Shown: positions 27,927 to 37,719 of the stretch, in pieces
How positions within the stretch are numbered: position 1 is the first letter of the stretch
Layout of the letters: each line of letters begins with the position of its first letter
Assembly: GCF_013155375.1 (NCBI RefSeq)
Contig: NZ_JABJQY010000002.1
Coordinates: 930,001-994,000, forward strand
DNA: 64,000 nt
Source of the DNA: Nocardioides sp. zg-1308
Lineage (GTDB): Bacteria; Actinomycetota; Actinomycetes; Propionibacteriales; Nocardioidaceae
Direction of reading: 5' to 3'
The notes under the pieces: model-generated
Seen by the model: only the letters and a program-made list of their open reading frames with translations
Told to the model about the DNA's origin: nothing
The model's database searches: none
Program-made: the position numbers and the translations under genes

Positions 27927-28090
27927 GGGCACTTCGTGCCCGTCTTGACCCCCGACCGGGCACTTCCTGCCCGTCCTGACCCCCGACCGGGCACTTTGTG
28001 CCCGTCCTCAGCGCCGACCGGGCACTTCCTGCCCGTGGTGCGGCACGAAGTGCCCGGTCGGTGCGCGTGACGGGCACGAAGTGCCCGGTC
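27927..28090. repeat. 31-bp-period palindromic repeat cluster (family B)
   Basis: The motif GGGCACTT[C/T][G/C]TGCCCGT starts at 27927, 27958, 27989 and 28020, an exact 31-bp period. Two copies in the reverse orientation (GCACGAAGTGCCCGGTC) follow at about 28044 and 28075, again 31 bp apart. Each core is a small palindrome (GGGCAC/GTGCCC). The linkers share CGTC-TGACCCCCGACC. The cluster fills the gap between the fadB stop and the ABC ATPase start, both on the minus strand. Confidence 0.9.
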
Positions 28091-28107
28091 ACGTGTAGTT
28101 CGGGAGG

Positions 28108-30330
28108 TCAGGCGGGGAAGGACCGGCCGCTCGCCGCCAGCTCGCGGAGGTGGGCCGTGGGGCGGAAGCGCTCGCCGTAGGCCTCGGCGAGCTCGTCGGC
28201 GCGGGCCAGGAAGGCGTCCAAGCCGATCGGGCCGACGCCGTGGCCGGTCTCGTCGAGCGCCTGCCAGCCGGTCATGAACTGGGCCGCGCCGCCGGTGAGC
28301 GCCGGGAAGCCGATGCCCATGATCGAGCCGATGTTGGCCGCGGCGGCGGAGGTGATGACGCCCTCCTCGAAGCACTTCGCGGTCTCGAGCGCCTCGATGA
28401 ACAGCATCCGGTCGCGCACGTCGCGGATCGGCGGCTGCTGCTCGGCGACGGGGAACGTCTCGGCGAGCCCGGGCCACAGCGTCGTACGCCGGCCGTCCTC
28501 GTCGTAGTCGTAGAACCCGGCGCCCTTGAGGCGTGAGGGACGGCCGAGGCCGATCATCGTGGCGATGACCTCGCCGGCGGGGTGGTCGCCGAGCTCGATG
28601 CCCTCGCGCTCGGCGGCGTCCTCGGTGGCCTTGCGGATCTTGGCCATCAGCTCCATGTTGAGCTCGTCGCTGATCTGCAGCGGCCCGACCGGGAAGCCGG
28701 CCGACGTCGCGGCCCGCTCCAGGGAGACCGGGTGCACGCCCTCGGCGAGCATCGTCAGGCCCTCGTTGATCTGGGTGCCGATGACGCGGGAGGTGTAGAA
28801 GCCGCGCGCGTCGTTGACCACGATCGGCGTCTTGCGGATCTGCTGCACGACGTCGTAGGCCCTGGCGAGCGCCGCGTCCGAGGTCTCCGCGCCGCGGATG
28901 ATCTCGACCAGCGGCATCTTGTCGACGGGGCTGAAGAAGTGCAGCCCGATGAAGTCGGCCGGGCGGTCGACGCCGGTGGCCAGCTCGGTGATCGGCAGGG
29001 TGGAGGTGTTGGAGCACAGCAGCGCGTCGGCGTCGACGTACGGCGCCACCTCGGCGAAGACCTTGGCCTTGAGCGAGGGGTCCTCGAAGACGGCCTCGAT
29101 CACCAGGTCGCAGCCGGCGAGGTCCTCGGGCGAGGCGGTGGCGGTGATCCGGCCGAGCAGCTCGTCGGCCTTCTCGGCCCTGATCTTCCCGCGCTCGACA
29201 CCCTTGGCGTTGAGCTTGGCGGTGTAGGCCCTGCCCTTCTCGGCGGCCTCGACCGAGACGTCCTTGAGGACGACCTCCATGCCGGCGCGGGCGCAGGAGT
29301 AGGCGATCCCGGCGCCCATCATCCCGGCGCCGAGCACGCCCACCTTGGTGGCCTGCCAGCGCTCGATGCCCTGCGGGCGCAGCGAGCCCGAGTTGATGGC
29401 CTGGAGGTCGAAGAAGAAGGCCTGGATCATGTTCTTGGCCTGCTGGCTCACCACGAGGTTGGTGAAGTAGCGGCTCTCGATGCGCGAGGCGGTGTCGAAG
29501 TCCACCTGCGCGCCCTCGACCGCGGCGCTCATGATGGCGCGCGGGGCGGGGTAGACGGCGCCCTTGGTCTGCTTGCGCAGAAGCGCCGGGAAGGCCGGCA
29601 GGAACTGCGCGAGCGCCGGGGTCCTGGGAGTGCCGCCGGGCATCTTGTAGCCCGCGCGGTCCCACGGGTTGCGCGCCGCGTCCTCGTCGTCGCGGTGCTC
29701 GAGGACCCACGCCCGCGCGGCCGGCAACAGCTCCTCGCGGGTCGGCACGAGCTCGTCGACGAGGCCCTTGGCGAGCGCGCCCTGCGGGTCGAACTGCGTG
29801 CCGGGCATGAGGACGTCCATCAGGGCCGACTGGAGCCCCAGCATGCGTACGACGCGGGTGACCCCGCCGCCGCCGGGCAGCAGGCCGAGCGTCGACTCCG
29901 GCAGGCCGATCTTCACCGAGCGGTCGTCGACGGCGATGCGGTGGTTCGCGGCCAGTGCGATCTCCAGGCCGCCGCCGAGCGCGGCGCCGTTGATCGCTGC
30001 GACCACCGGGCGGGGGAAGGTCTCGAGCCGTCGCAGGCTGGCCTTGACGGCCTCGCCCATCGCGAAGATCTCCTCGGCGTCGTCCGGGGTGGCGCTCATC
30101 ATGTTCTTGAGGTTGCCGCCGGCGAAGAAGGTCTTCTTGGCGCTCGCGAGCACCACGCCGGTGACGTCGTCCTGCTCCTCGTGCAGGCGGGCGACCGCCG
30201 CCTCCATGGACGACTGGTAGAGCTCGTTCATGGTGTTGGCGCTGGCCGTGGGGTCGTCGAGGGTCAGGGTGACGATGCCGTCGGCGTCGCGGTCGTAGCG
30301 GACGGCGGTCTGGGTGTCGGTGGAAGTCAT
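28108..30330 (-). CDS. fadB: Fatty-acid oxidation multifunctional protein (enoyl-CoA hydratase / 3-hydroxyacyl-CoA dehydrogenase)
   Basis: This 740-residue two-part enzyme has an N-terminal crotonase domain (about 1-200, AAINGAALGGGLEIALAANHRIA and IGLPESTLGLLPGGGGVTR). A C-terminal 3-hydroxyacyl-CoA dehydrogenase half follows, with the NAD site KVGVLGAGMMGAGIAYSCARAG and the catalytic segment IGLHFFSPVDKMPLVEII. It carries out the second and third steps of beta-oxidation. It is second in an operon with the thiolase gene and separated from it by a hairpin-forming repeat (30349-30415). Confidence 0.95.
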   Translation of the reverse strand: MTSTDTQTAVRYDRDADGIVTLTLDDPTASANTMNELYQSSMEAAVARLHEEQDDVTGVVLASAKKTFFAGGNLKNMMSATPDDAEEIFAMGEAVKASLRRLETFPRPVVAAINGAALGGGLEIALAANHRIAVDDRSVKIGLPESTLGLLPGGGGVTRVVRMLGLQSALMDVLMPGTQFDPQGALAKGLVDELVPTREELLPAARAWVLEHRDDEDAARNPWDRAGYKMPGGTPRTPALAQFLPAFPALLRKQTKGAVYPAPRAIMSAAVEGAQVDFDTASRIESRYFTNLVVSQQAKNMIQAFFFDLQAINSGSLRPQGIERWQATKVGVLGAGMMGAGIAYSCARAGMEVVLKDVSVEAAEKGRAYTAKLNAKGVERGKIRAEKADELLGRITATASPEDLAGCDLVIEAVFEDPSLKAKVFAEVAPYVDADALLCSNTSTLPITELATGVDRPADFIGLHFFSPVDKMPLVEIIRGAETSDAALARAYDVVQQIRKTPIVVNDARGFYTSRVIGTQINEGLTMLAEGVHPVSLERAATSAGFPVGPLQISDELNMELMAKIRKATEDAAEREGIELGDHPAGEVIATMIGLGRPSRLKGAGFYDYDEDGRRTTLWPGLAETFPVAEQQPPIRDVRDRMLFIEALETAKCFEEGVITSAAAANIGSIMGIGFPALTGGAAQFMTGWQALDETGHGVGPIGLDAFLARADELAEAYGERFRPTAHLRELAASGRSFPA

Positions 30331-30348
30331 GGGTGTTCCTGTTCTGCC

Positions 30349-30415
30349 GGGGTAGTCCAGTGGCGAGTGGTCGTCCGAGCGGCCCTGGGACAGCCAGTTC
30401 TCACTGGACTACCCG
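30349..30415. repeat. Inverted pair of GGGGTAGTCCAGTG units (family A)
   Basis: GGGGTAGTCCAGTG at 30349-30362 faces its inverted copy CACTGGACTACCC at 30402-30414, with about 40 bases between. The same unit occurs four times at 54066-54194. Here it sits between the thiolase and fadB genes, where it could fold in the mRNA and change the ratio of the two products. Confidence 0.85.
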
Positions 30416-30428
30416 GGGGGCCGGCGTG

Positions 30429-31640
<1,212 letters not shown>

Positions 31641-31649
31641 ACCGGCGAT

Positions 31650-31670
31650 TGTGACAGCATTACTGTCACA
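31650..31670. promoter_or_regulatory. Perfect palindromic operator between fadA and the MerR gene
   Basis: TGTGACAG-CATTA-CTGTCACA has perfect 8-bp arms and a 5-base spacer. It is ten bases upstream of the fadA start on the minus strand and about 67 bases upstream of the MerR gene. It is the obvious binding site for the divergent MerR regulator and would control both directions. Confidence 0.8.
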
Positions 31671-31736
31671 GTCAAAGGGGTGTGGCGCGGGTCACCGGAA
31701 GTGGGTCGTTGGGCCCGCAGAGGGGAGGATGGCGAG

Positions 31737-32357
31737 GTGGAGACCGACGTGGGCACCGACAGGACGACCGGCGGGGAGACCGACGAGCTGCTCACCCTCG
31801 ACGAGCTCACCGAGCGCACCGGCGTCAGCGCCCGCAACGTCCGGTTCTACGCCTCCCGCGGCCTGGTGCCGCCGCCCGTGCGCCGCGGCCGCTCCGGCTA
31901 CTACGGGCCCGACCACGTCGCGCGCCTCGAGCTCGTGCGCGAGCTGCAGGGCCACGGCTTCACCCTCGCCGCGATCGAGAAGTACGTCGAGCAGATCCCG
32001 GCGACGGCCACGCCCTCCGACATCGCTCGTCACCTCTCGCTCCTCGCCCCGGTCACCGGCGACCGCGACGTCGACGTGCCGGGCGGCCTCTCCGGGATGG
32101 GCATCTCGCCCGAGGCGGCCGCGGCCGTCGCCGAGGTGTACGCCGAGCACGGACGGCAGGTCGCCCACGAGCTCTCGGAGATCGTCCGCACCATGGTGTG
32201 GCCGCAGTTCCGCGAGCACGGCTACACCGCCGAGCAGCTGCGCGAGTTCATCCACCGGCTCAAGCCGTTGACGATCGCCGGGCTGGTGACCGCCTACGAG
32301 CAGGCGATCGACGAGAGCCAGGCCTCCTACGACGGCAAGCGGTCGGCGCCCCGATGA
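31737..32357 (+). CDS. MerR-family regulator, probable controller of fadBA
   Basis: This is a 206-residue protein. The N-terminal MerR winged helix-turn-helix (about 14-82) reads LTLDELTERTGVSARNVRFYASRGLVPPPVRRGRSGYYGPDHVARLELV. A helical C-terminal part without metal-binding cysteines follows, so a small-molecule signal such as an acyl-CoA is more likely than a metal. The GTG start has GGGGAGG upstream. It diverges from fadA across a perfect palindrome and overlaps the antiporter gene by four bases. Confidence 0.85.
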   Translation: METDVGTDRTTGGETDELLTLDELTERTGVSARNVRFYASRGLVPPPVRRGRSGYYGPDHVARLELVRELQGHGFTLAAIEKYVEQIPATATPSDIARHLSLLAPVTGDRDVDVPGGLSGMGISPEAAAAVAEVYAEHGRQVAHELSEIVRTMVWPQFREHGYTAEQLREFIHRLKPLTIAGLVTAYEQAIDESQASYDGKRSAPR

Positions 32358-33688
32358 CCGGCGCCGTCGTCTACCTCGTCCTCGGCCTGTCGCTGCTGCT
32401 GGCCACGCTCCTGCCGCACATCACCCGCCGGGTCGCGCTCTCGCCGCCCATGGTGCTCGTCGGGGTCGGCCTCGCGATCGGCCTGCTGCCCATGGCCGAC
32501 GACGTGAACCTGCGCCCGGAGGACAACCACGCGCTCATCACCCACGTCACGGAGTTCACCGTGCTGGTCTCCCTGATGGGCGTCGGCCTGGCGATCGACC
32601 GGATCCTCGACGTGCGGTCGTGGCGCTCGTGGCGCACCTGGTCGCCGGTGTGGCGGCTGCTGCTGGTGGCCATGCCCCTCACCATCCTCGGCACGATGCT
32701 GCTCGGCTGGTGGGTGGCCGGTCTCGCGCCCGCCGTCGCCCTCCTGCTCGGCGCCGTCCTCGCGCCGACCGACCCGGTGCTGGCCTCCGACGTCCAGGTC
32801 GGCGAGCCCCTCACCGAGGACGTCGCCGAGGCCGAGGCGGAGACCGAGGACGAGGAGGAGGTCGAGGAGGACGACGACATCCGGTTCTCCCTCACCGCGG
32901 AGGCCGGGCTCAACGACGGCCTCGCCTTCCCCTTCGTGCACCTCGCGCTCCTGCTGCTCGCCGGTGGCTTCGGGCTGGCCGACGTCGGCACCTGGCTGGG
33001 CTGGTACGTCGTCGGCAAGATCGCCGTCGGCCTCGTCGTCGGCGTGGGCGCCGGCTGGCTGTTCGGACGCCAGGCGTTCCACGCCCGCAACGAGAAGCTG
33101 CGCCTGGCCGACGCCGGGGAGCCGCTCCTCGCCCTCGCGGCGCTGCTGACGTCGTACGGCGCGGCGGAGCTGGTCGGCGGCTACGGCTTCCTCGCCGTCT
33201 TCGCCTGCGCGGTGCGGCTGCGCTCGTCCTCGCGCGGCCACTCCTACCAGCGCGCCATGCACGGTGTGGTCGAGCGCCTCGAGCGCCTGATGACGCTGCT
33301 GGTGCTGCTCGTCCTCGGCATGGCGATGACCCAGGGCCTGCTCGAGCACCTGGACTGGCGTGGGGTCGTCGTGGCGCTCGCGCTCGTGCTGGTGGTGCGC
33401 CCCCTCGCCGGCTACCTCTCCCTCGCGGTGCTCGCGCGCGACGAGGACGAGGAGGGCGGGCTGGACCGCGGCGAGCTCGCCGCGGTGGCCTTCTTCGGCG
33501 TGCGCGGCATCGGCTCCCTGTTCTACCTGGGCTACGCCGCCAGCCACGAGCACCTGCCCGACGAGCCGTGGCTCTGGTCGACGGTCGCCTTCACGATCAT
33601 CGTCTCGGTGCTGCTCCACGGGGTCACCGCGACCCCGGCGATGGCACGCCTCGACGCGCGCCGCGAGCGCGAGGCCGGCACCGGCTGA
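32354..33688 (+). CDS. Cation/proton antiporter (CPA1-type)
   Basis: This 444-residue membrane protein has about eleven to twelve helices. The CPA signature LAPTDPVLASDVQ and the later AEAGLNDGLAFPF (Asn-Asp pair) mark the ion-binding core. Between them lies an unusual, strongly acidic loop of about 25 residues (AEAETEDEEEVEEDDD) that could sense cations or pH. It exchanges Na+ or K+ for protons. The start overlaps the MerR gene, an odd pairing that may just reflect compaction. Confidence 0.85.
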   Translation: MTGAVVYLVLGLSLLLATLLPHITRRVALSPPMVLVGVGLAIGLLPMADDVNLRPEDNHALITHVTEFTVLVSLMGVGLAIDRILDVRSWRSWRTWSPVWRLLLVAMPLTILGTMLLGWWVAGLAPAVALLLGAVLAPTDPVLASDVQVGEPLTEDVAEAEAETEDEEEVEEDDDIRFSLTAEAGLNDGLAFPFVHLALLLLAGGFGLADVGTWLGWYVVGKIAVGLVVGVGAGWLFGRQAFHARNEKLRLADAGEPLLALAALLTSYGAAELVGGYGFLAVFACAVRLRSSSRGHSYQRAMHGVVERLERLMTLLVLLVLGMAMTQGLLEHLDWRGVVVALALVLVVRPLAGYLSLAVLARDEDEEGGLDRGELAAVAFFGVRGIGSLFYLGYAASHEHLPDEPWLWSTVAFTIIVSVLLHGVTATPAMARLDARREREAGTG

Positions 33689-33723
33689 GGCCCGCGCGAG
33701 GGTCCGGCTGAGAGGGTGGTCCC

Positions 33724-34626
33724 ATGACCACCGTTCTCGTCACCGGCGCCACCGGCTTCATCGGACGCCGCCTGGTCCCGGCCCTCGTCGAGGAGGGCCA
33801 CGACGTCCGCGCGATGACCCGGCGTCCCGACTCCTACGACGGTCCCGGGACGGCGGTCGGGGCCGACGTGTCCGACCGCGCGTCGCTGGACCGGGCCCTC
33901 GAGGGCGCCGACGTCGCGATCTACCTCGTCCATTCCCTCGACGACCCCGACTTCGAGCGCAAGGACGCCCAGGCCGCCCGCAACTTCAGCGCGGCCGCGG
34001 CGGCCGCGGGCGTCGGCCAGATCATCTACATGGGCGGGCTCGGCGACGACGACGACGACCTGTCCGCGCACCTGCGCTCGCGACGCGAGGTGGAGGGCCT
34101 GCTCGGCGCGGACGGCGTACCGGTCACGGTGCTGCGCGCCGCCATCGTGGTGGGCCACGGCGGCATCTCGTGGGAGATCACCCGCCAGCTGGTCAAGAAC
34201 CTGCCGGCGATGGTCGTGCCCAGGTGGGTCGGCACCCGCACGCAGCCCATCGCGCTCGACGACGTGGTCCGCTACATCGTCGGCGTGGTCGGCAACGAGC
34301 AGGCGATGGACCGGGTGTTCGAGATCGGCGGCACCGAGCAGCTCACCTACCTCGACATGATGAAGGTCGCCGCGCAGGCCATGAACGGCCGCACCATCCC
34401 GATCATCACCGTGCCCGTGCTGACGCCGCGCCTGTCGTCGCGCTGGCTGGCGCTGGTCACCGACGTCGACGCCACGACCGGGCGCAACCTCATCGACTCG
34501 ATGACGCACGAGGTCGTCGTCACCGACACCTCGATCCGCGACGTCGTGCCCGGCGAGCCGCTGTCCTACCGCGAGTCCGTACGCCGGGCGCTGGCCGAGC
34601 GGCAGGCCTCAGAAGAGCAGCGGTAG
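33724..34626 (+). CDS. NAD(P)-binding atypical short-chain dehydrogenase
   Basis: This 300-residue protein has the N-terminal motif VLVTGATGFIGRRLVPAL (GxxGxxG) and the NmrA/SDR-a5-like layout, without a clear YxxxK. Such proteins range from redox sensors to quinone-linked dehydrogenases. The segment VPRWVGTRTQPIALDDVVRYIVG is typical of the group. The 3' end overlaps the convergent CPBP gene by 18 bases. Confidence 0.8.
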   Translation: MTTVLVTGATGFIGRRLVPALVEEGHDVRAMTRRPDSYDGPGTAVGADVSDRASLDRALEGADVAIYLVHSLDDPDFERKDAQAARNFSAAAAAAGVGQIIYMGGLGDDDDDLSAHLRSRREVEGLLGADGVPVTVLRAAIVVGHGGISWEITRQLVKNLPAMVVPRWVGTRTQPIALDDVVRYIVGVVGNEQAMDRVFEIGGTEQLTYLDMMKVAAQAMNGRTIPIITVPVLTPRLSSRWLALVTDVDATTGRNLIDSMTHEVVVTDTSIRDVVPGEPLSYRESVRRALAERQASEEQR

Positions 34627-35295
34627 CAGGAACAGCATCGACAGCGACCACGTGATGTGGGTCAGGATCGGCGCCAGGATGCCGCCGCTGGCCCGCCGCT
34701 CCAGGCCGCACACCGCTCCCAGCAGGATGGCCGCGAAGGCGAGCATGACGTTGCCGGTCGCGAGGGTCGCGACGACGTAGGCGAGGGTGGTCCACAGCAC
34801 GGGGTGCCGCGGGATGGCGGCGTACATCGCGCCGCGGAAGAACAGCTCCTCGGCGATGCCGTTGAAGAACGTGATGATCGCCAGCACCGTCAGCGAGCCC
34901 TCGTCGGCGTACTCGAGCACGGAGCTGACGTAGCGCGCGAGCGGGTCGATCTCGCGCACCACCAGCGAGCCGAGGACGAAGATGCCGACCATGAGCAGCC
35001 CGAGCAGGATCGGCGCGAGGATCGGGCGGATGAAGACCTCGCCCTCGCCGGCGATCCGGCCGAGGTGGAGGCGGCCGGAGAGGAAGGCGCCCGCGGCCCA
35101 CACCCCCGCCAGCACGATGGCGGCGACGTAGAAGGTGTTGCCGCCCGGCTCGAGGCGCAGCGAGTACCCCAGCACCGCCGCTCCGACCAGGACGACGACG
35201 GCCGCGACCAGCTGCCGGCGGCGGAACGCCTCGGCGCTGTCGCGCTGGTCGCGCGGGACCACGTCCCACAGGGACCGCTGGATGAAGGTGCGCAT
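34609..35295 (-). CDS. CPBP-family intramembrane metalloprotease
   Basis: This protein of about 228 residues has seven or so membrane helices. The ABI/CPBP motifs are clear: EELFFRG (EExxxR), a second FxxxH-like segment around LAFAAILLGAVCG, and HITWS near the C-terminus. The family includes Rce1-type CAAX proteases and bacteriocin-immunity proteins. The ATG at 35295 follows TAGGGT by seven bases, which suggests a leaderless start. A GTG at 35304 is the alternative. Confidence 0.8.
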   Translation of the reverse strand: MRTFIQRSLWDVVPRDQRDSAEAFRRRQLVAAVVVLVGAAVLGYSLRLEPGGNTFYVAAIVLAGVWAAGAFLSGRLHLGRIAGEGEVFIRPILAPILLGLLMVGIFVLGSLVVREIDPLARYVSSVLEYADEGSLTVLAIITFFNGIAEELFFRGAMYAAIPRHPVLWTTLAYVVATLATGNVMLAFAAILLGAVCGLERRASGGILAPILTHITWSLSMLFLLPLLF

Positions 35296-35305
35296 GCCAC
35301 CCACC

Positions 35306-36382
35306 CTAGGAAACGGTCAAGAGCTCGCGGACGCGAGGGATGACTTCCTCGCCGTAGAGGCGGATCGACTCGAGCCGCTGCTCGTGCGGCAGGGAGCCGA
35401 CGGAGTACTTGAGCTGGAAGCGGGACAGGCCCAGGGTGCGGACCGCCCAGGCGATCTTCTGGGCCACCGTCTCCGGCGAGCCGACGAAGAGGGCGCCCTG
35501 CGGGCTGGCGGCCTGCTCGAAGGCGATCCGGCTGTAGGGACCCCAGCCGCGCTCGCGGCCGATGCGGGTCACGACCTCGGCCTGGTGGGGGTAGAGCTGG
35601 GCGCGGGCCTCGTCGTCGGTGGCGGCGACGTGGCCCGGGGAGTGCATGCCGATGGGCAGCTCCGGGAGACCCAGCTGGCCGAGCGCGTCGCGGTAGAGGT
35701 CGGCCAGCGGGACGAACGCCGCGGGCGAGCCGCCGATGACGGCGAGCATCAACGGCATGCCGTAGCGCGCCGGGCGCACCACGGACTCCGGCGTGCCACC
35801 GACCCCGATCCACGCGGGCACCCGACCGGCCGCCGTGGTGGGATAGACCCGCTGGTCGACCAGCGGCGGGCGGAAGCTGCCCTCCCACGACACCGGCTGC
35901 TCGGACTGGAGCGCGGCGAAGAGGTCGAGCTTCTCGGAGAACAGCCGGTCGTAGTCAGCGAGGTCGAGGCCGAACAGGCCGAACGACTCGATGAACGAGC
36001 CGCGGCCCAGCTGCACCTCGGCGCGCCCACCGGAGACGGCGTCCAGCGTCGCGAACCGCTCGTAGACGCGGATCGGGTCGTCGGAGGAGAGCACCGTGAC
36101 GCCCGTGCCGAGGCGGATCCGCTCGGTGCGGCCGGCGATCGCGGCCAGCACCACGTCGGGTGCGGTGATGGCGTAGTCGGGGCGGTGGTGCTCACCGAGG
36201 CCGACGTAGTCGATGCCCACCCGGTCGGCGAGCACCGCCTCGGCCACGACCTCGCGGAGCGTCTCGGCGTGGTTGCCCGGCGCACCGTCGAGCGGGGCGT
36301 CGCCGAAGGTGTCGAGCCCGAGCGAGGGGTGCTCCCTCGTGCCGAGCACGCTGTGGTCGAAGGGGGCGGTCGAGCCGGACAT
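35306..36382 (-). CDS. LLM-class flavin-dependent oxidoreductase
   Basis: This 358-residue TIM-barrel protein of the luciferase-like family has YVGLGEHHRPDYAITAPDVVLAAIAGRTERIRLGTGV near the N-terminus and GGTPESVVRPARYG in the middle, both characteristic of the class. It uses FMN or F420 to oxidise an unknown substrate. A GAGGAG ribosome site five bases before the ATG fixes the start. Confidence 0.85.
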   Translation of the reverse strand: MSGSTAPFDHSVLGTREHPSLGLDTFGDAPLDGAPGNHAETLREVVAEAVLADRVGIDYVGLGEHHRPDYAITAPDVVLAAIAGRTERIRLGTGVTVLSSDDPIRVYERFATLDAVSGGRAEVQLGRGSFIESFGLFGLDLADYDRLFSEKLDLFAALQSEQPVSWEGSFRPPLVDQRVYPTTAAGRVPAWIGVGGTPESVVRPARYGMPLMLAVIGGSPAAFVPLADLYRDALGQLGLPELPIGMHSPGHVAATDDEARAQLYPHQAEVVTRIGRERGWGPYSRIAFEQAASPQGALFVGSPETVAQKIAWAVRTLGLSRFQLKYSVGSLPHEQRLESIRLYGEEVIPRVRELLTVS

Positions 36383-36414
36383 CGGACTCCTCAAGGTTGG
36401 TTGAAGAGTGAACC

Positions 36415-36433
36415 ATGGCCGCGAGGCGGCCAT
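36415..36433 (-). terminator. Hairpin after the YbdK-type ligase gene
   Basis: ATGGCCGC and GCGGCCAT pair perfectly over 8 bp with a GAG loop, 20 bases past the ligase stop (minus strand). The following minus-strand bases are T-containing. It is probably the terminator that separates the ligase from the LLM gene. Confidence 0.55.
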
Positions 36434-36452
36434 TCCCGACAGCCGGCGGGCC

Positions 36453-37577
36453 TCACTCCCCGGCCGTGATGCGGGCCAGCGCCACCACCGCCTGCGCGCG
36501 GGACTCGTCGTCCTGCGCCGCCTCCAGCAGCTCGCGCTGCCGGCGGGCACCCGTGCCGTCGGCGAGGAGCCGCGCCAGCCCCGCCGACACGAGGTCGTGG
36601 TCGCCGGCGTCGCGCAACGCGTCCCCGACGTGCTCGAGGAGGTCGGCCACGACGTCGGCGGCGGGCCGCGAGGTGCCCGTGGGCGGGTGCACGAGCTCGC
36701 CGGTCAGCCCGTAGCGACCGGCCTTCCACCCCGCGAGGCGGATCAACGGCGCCGGTACGTCCGGAGCCGCCACTCCCTCGGACCAGTGGCGTGCGGCGGT
36801 CTCGACCAGCGCCCGGGCGAGGGCGGCGACCACGACGGTGTCGCGGACGTCGAGGCAGACGTCGGCCGTGCGGATCTCCACGGTCGGGTGCCGTGCGGAC
36901 AGCCGCGCGTCGGTGTAGACCATCGCCTCGTCCACCAGGACGTCGGTGGCCAGCATCGCCTCGACGTAGCGGCGGTAGGCGTCGGCCGAGCCGAGCAGCG
37001 GCGTGGGCCCGGAGCTCGCCCAGCGCATCATCATCTGCGACCGGTAGCTCTCGTAGGCGGTGTCGAGCGACTGCGACCACGGGGAGTTGGCGCTGATCGC
37101 GAGCAGCAGCGGCAGCCACGTGCGGATCCGGTCGAGGACCCCCACCCCCTCGTCGGCACCCGAGACCTCGACGTGGACGTGGCACCCGCACACGAGCTGC
37201 TCGGCGATGGTGAGGCCGTAGCGCTGCGCCATCACGTCGTAGCGCGGACTGCGCATGACGCGGGTGTCGCCGGCGAGCGGCGAGGTCCCGGACGCGAGGA
37301 CCCGGGCGCCGACCTCGAGCGCGCCGGCGCGGGCACGCTCGCGCCACGCGCGCAGGGCGTCCTCGAGCGCTGCCAGGCTGCGGACGGGCGGGGTGTCGGT
37401 CTCGACCTGGGTCTTGTGGAGCTCGTGCCCGATCGAGCCACCGTGGTCGTCGCTGGGTGCCGGGTCCTGCCGCTCCCTCGCCTCCGCGGCCCGGATCACC
37501 TCCGAGGCGACGTTGCGCGGCTCTCCCGAGCGCGCGTCGACGAGGACCAGCTCCTCCTCCACCCCCAGTGACCGCAT
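36453..37577 (-). CDS. Carboxylate-amine ligase (YbdK/GCS2 family)
   Basis: This 374-residue protein of the glutamate-cysteine ligase type 2 family starts with the hallmark RSLGVEEELVLVD and contains CGCHVHVEVSGADEGV, the metal/nucleotide-binding strand. It probably joins an amino acid to a carboxylate with ATP. E. coli YbdK has weak gamma-glutamylcysteine activity. Since actinobacteria use mycothiol, another product is likely. It lies after a strong hairpin that separates it from the helicase gene. Confidence 0.85.
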   Translation of the reverse strand: MRSLGVEEELVLVDARSGEPRNVASEVIRAAEARERQDPAPSDDHGGSIGHELHKTQVETDTPPVRSLAALEDALRAWRERARAGALEVGARVLASGTSPLAGDTRVMRSPRYDVMAQRYGLTIAEQLVCGCHVHVEVSGADEGVGVLDRIRTWLPLLLAISANSPWSQSLDTAYESYRSQMMMRWASSGPTPLLGSADAYRRYVEAMLATDVLVDEAMVYTDARLSARHPTVEIRTADVCLDVRDTVVVAALARALVETAARHWSEGVAAPDVPAPLIRLAGWKAGRYGLTGELVHPPTGTSRPAADVVADLLEHVGDALRDAGDHDLVSAGLARLLADGTGARRQRELLEAAQDDESRAQAVVALARITAGE

Positions 37578-37652
37578 GCGTCGATCCAAGCACCGCCCGG
37601 CGTGGCCGCGGCCCATCTCTTCGGGCAGGGATGTGAGCGGCCCTCGAAATGG

Positions 37653-37691
37653 GGTTCGCCCGTGAGTCCCTCGGGGACTCACGGGCGAACC
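37653..37691 (-). terminator. Perfect 18-bp hairpin after the DEAD-box helicase gene
   Basis: Bases 37653-37670 pair perfectly with 37674-37691, with loop TCG. The hairpin lies 29 bases beyond the helicase stop on the minus strand. There is no clear U-tract, so it may stop polymerase by structure alone or protect the mRNA end. Confidence 0.7.
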
Positions 37692-37719
37692 GCTGAGCTG
37701 GTGTGTCAGCCGGTGCGGG

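Noticed and set aside
27927..28090. Possible CRISPR array
   Set aside because: The spacers are conserved, only about 13-16 bases long, and part of the units are inverted. There are no cas genes.
36383..36420. MarR-like operator before the LLM oxidoreductase
   Set aside because: The GGTT/AACC symmetry is only four bases per arm and there is no regulator gene nearby.
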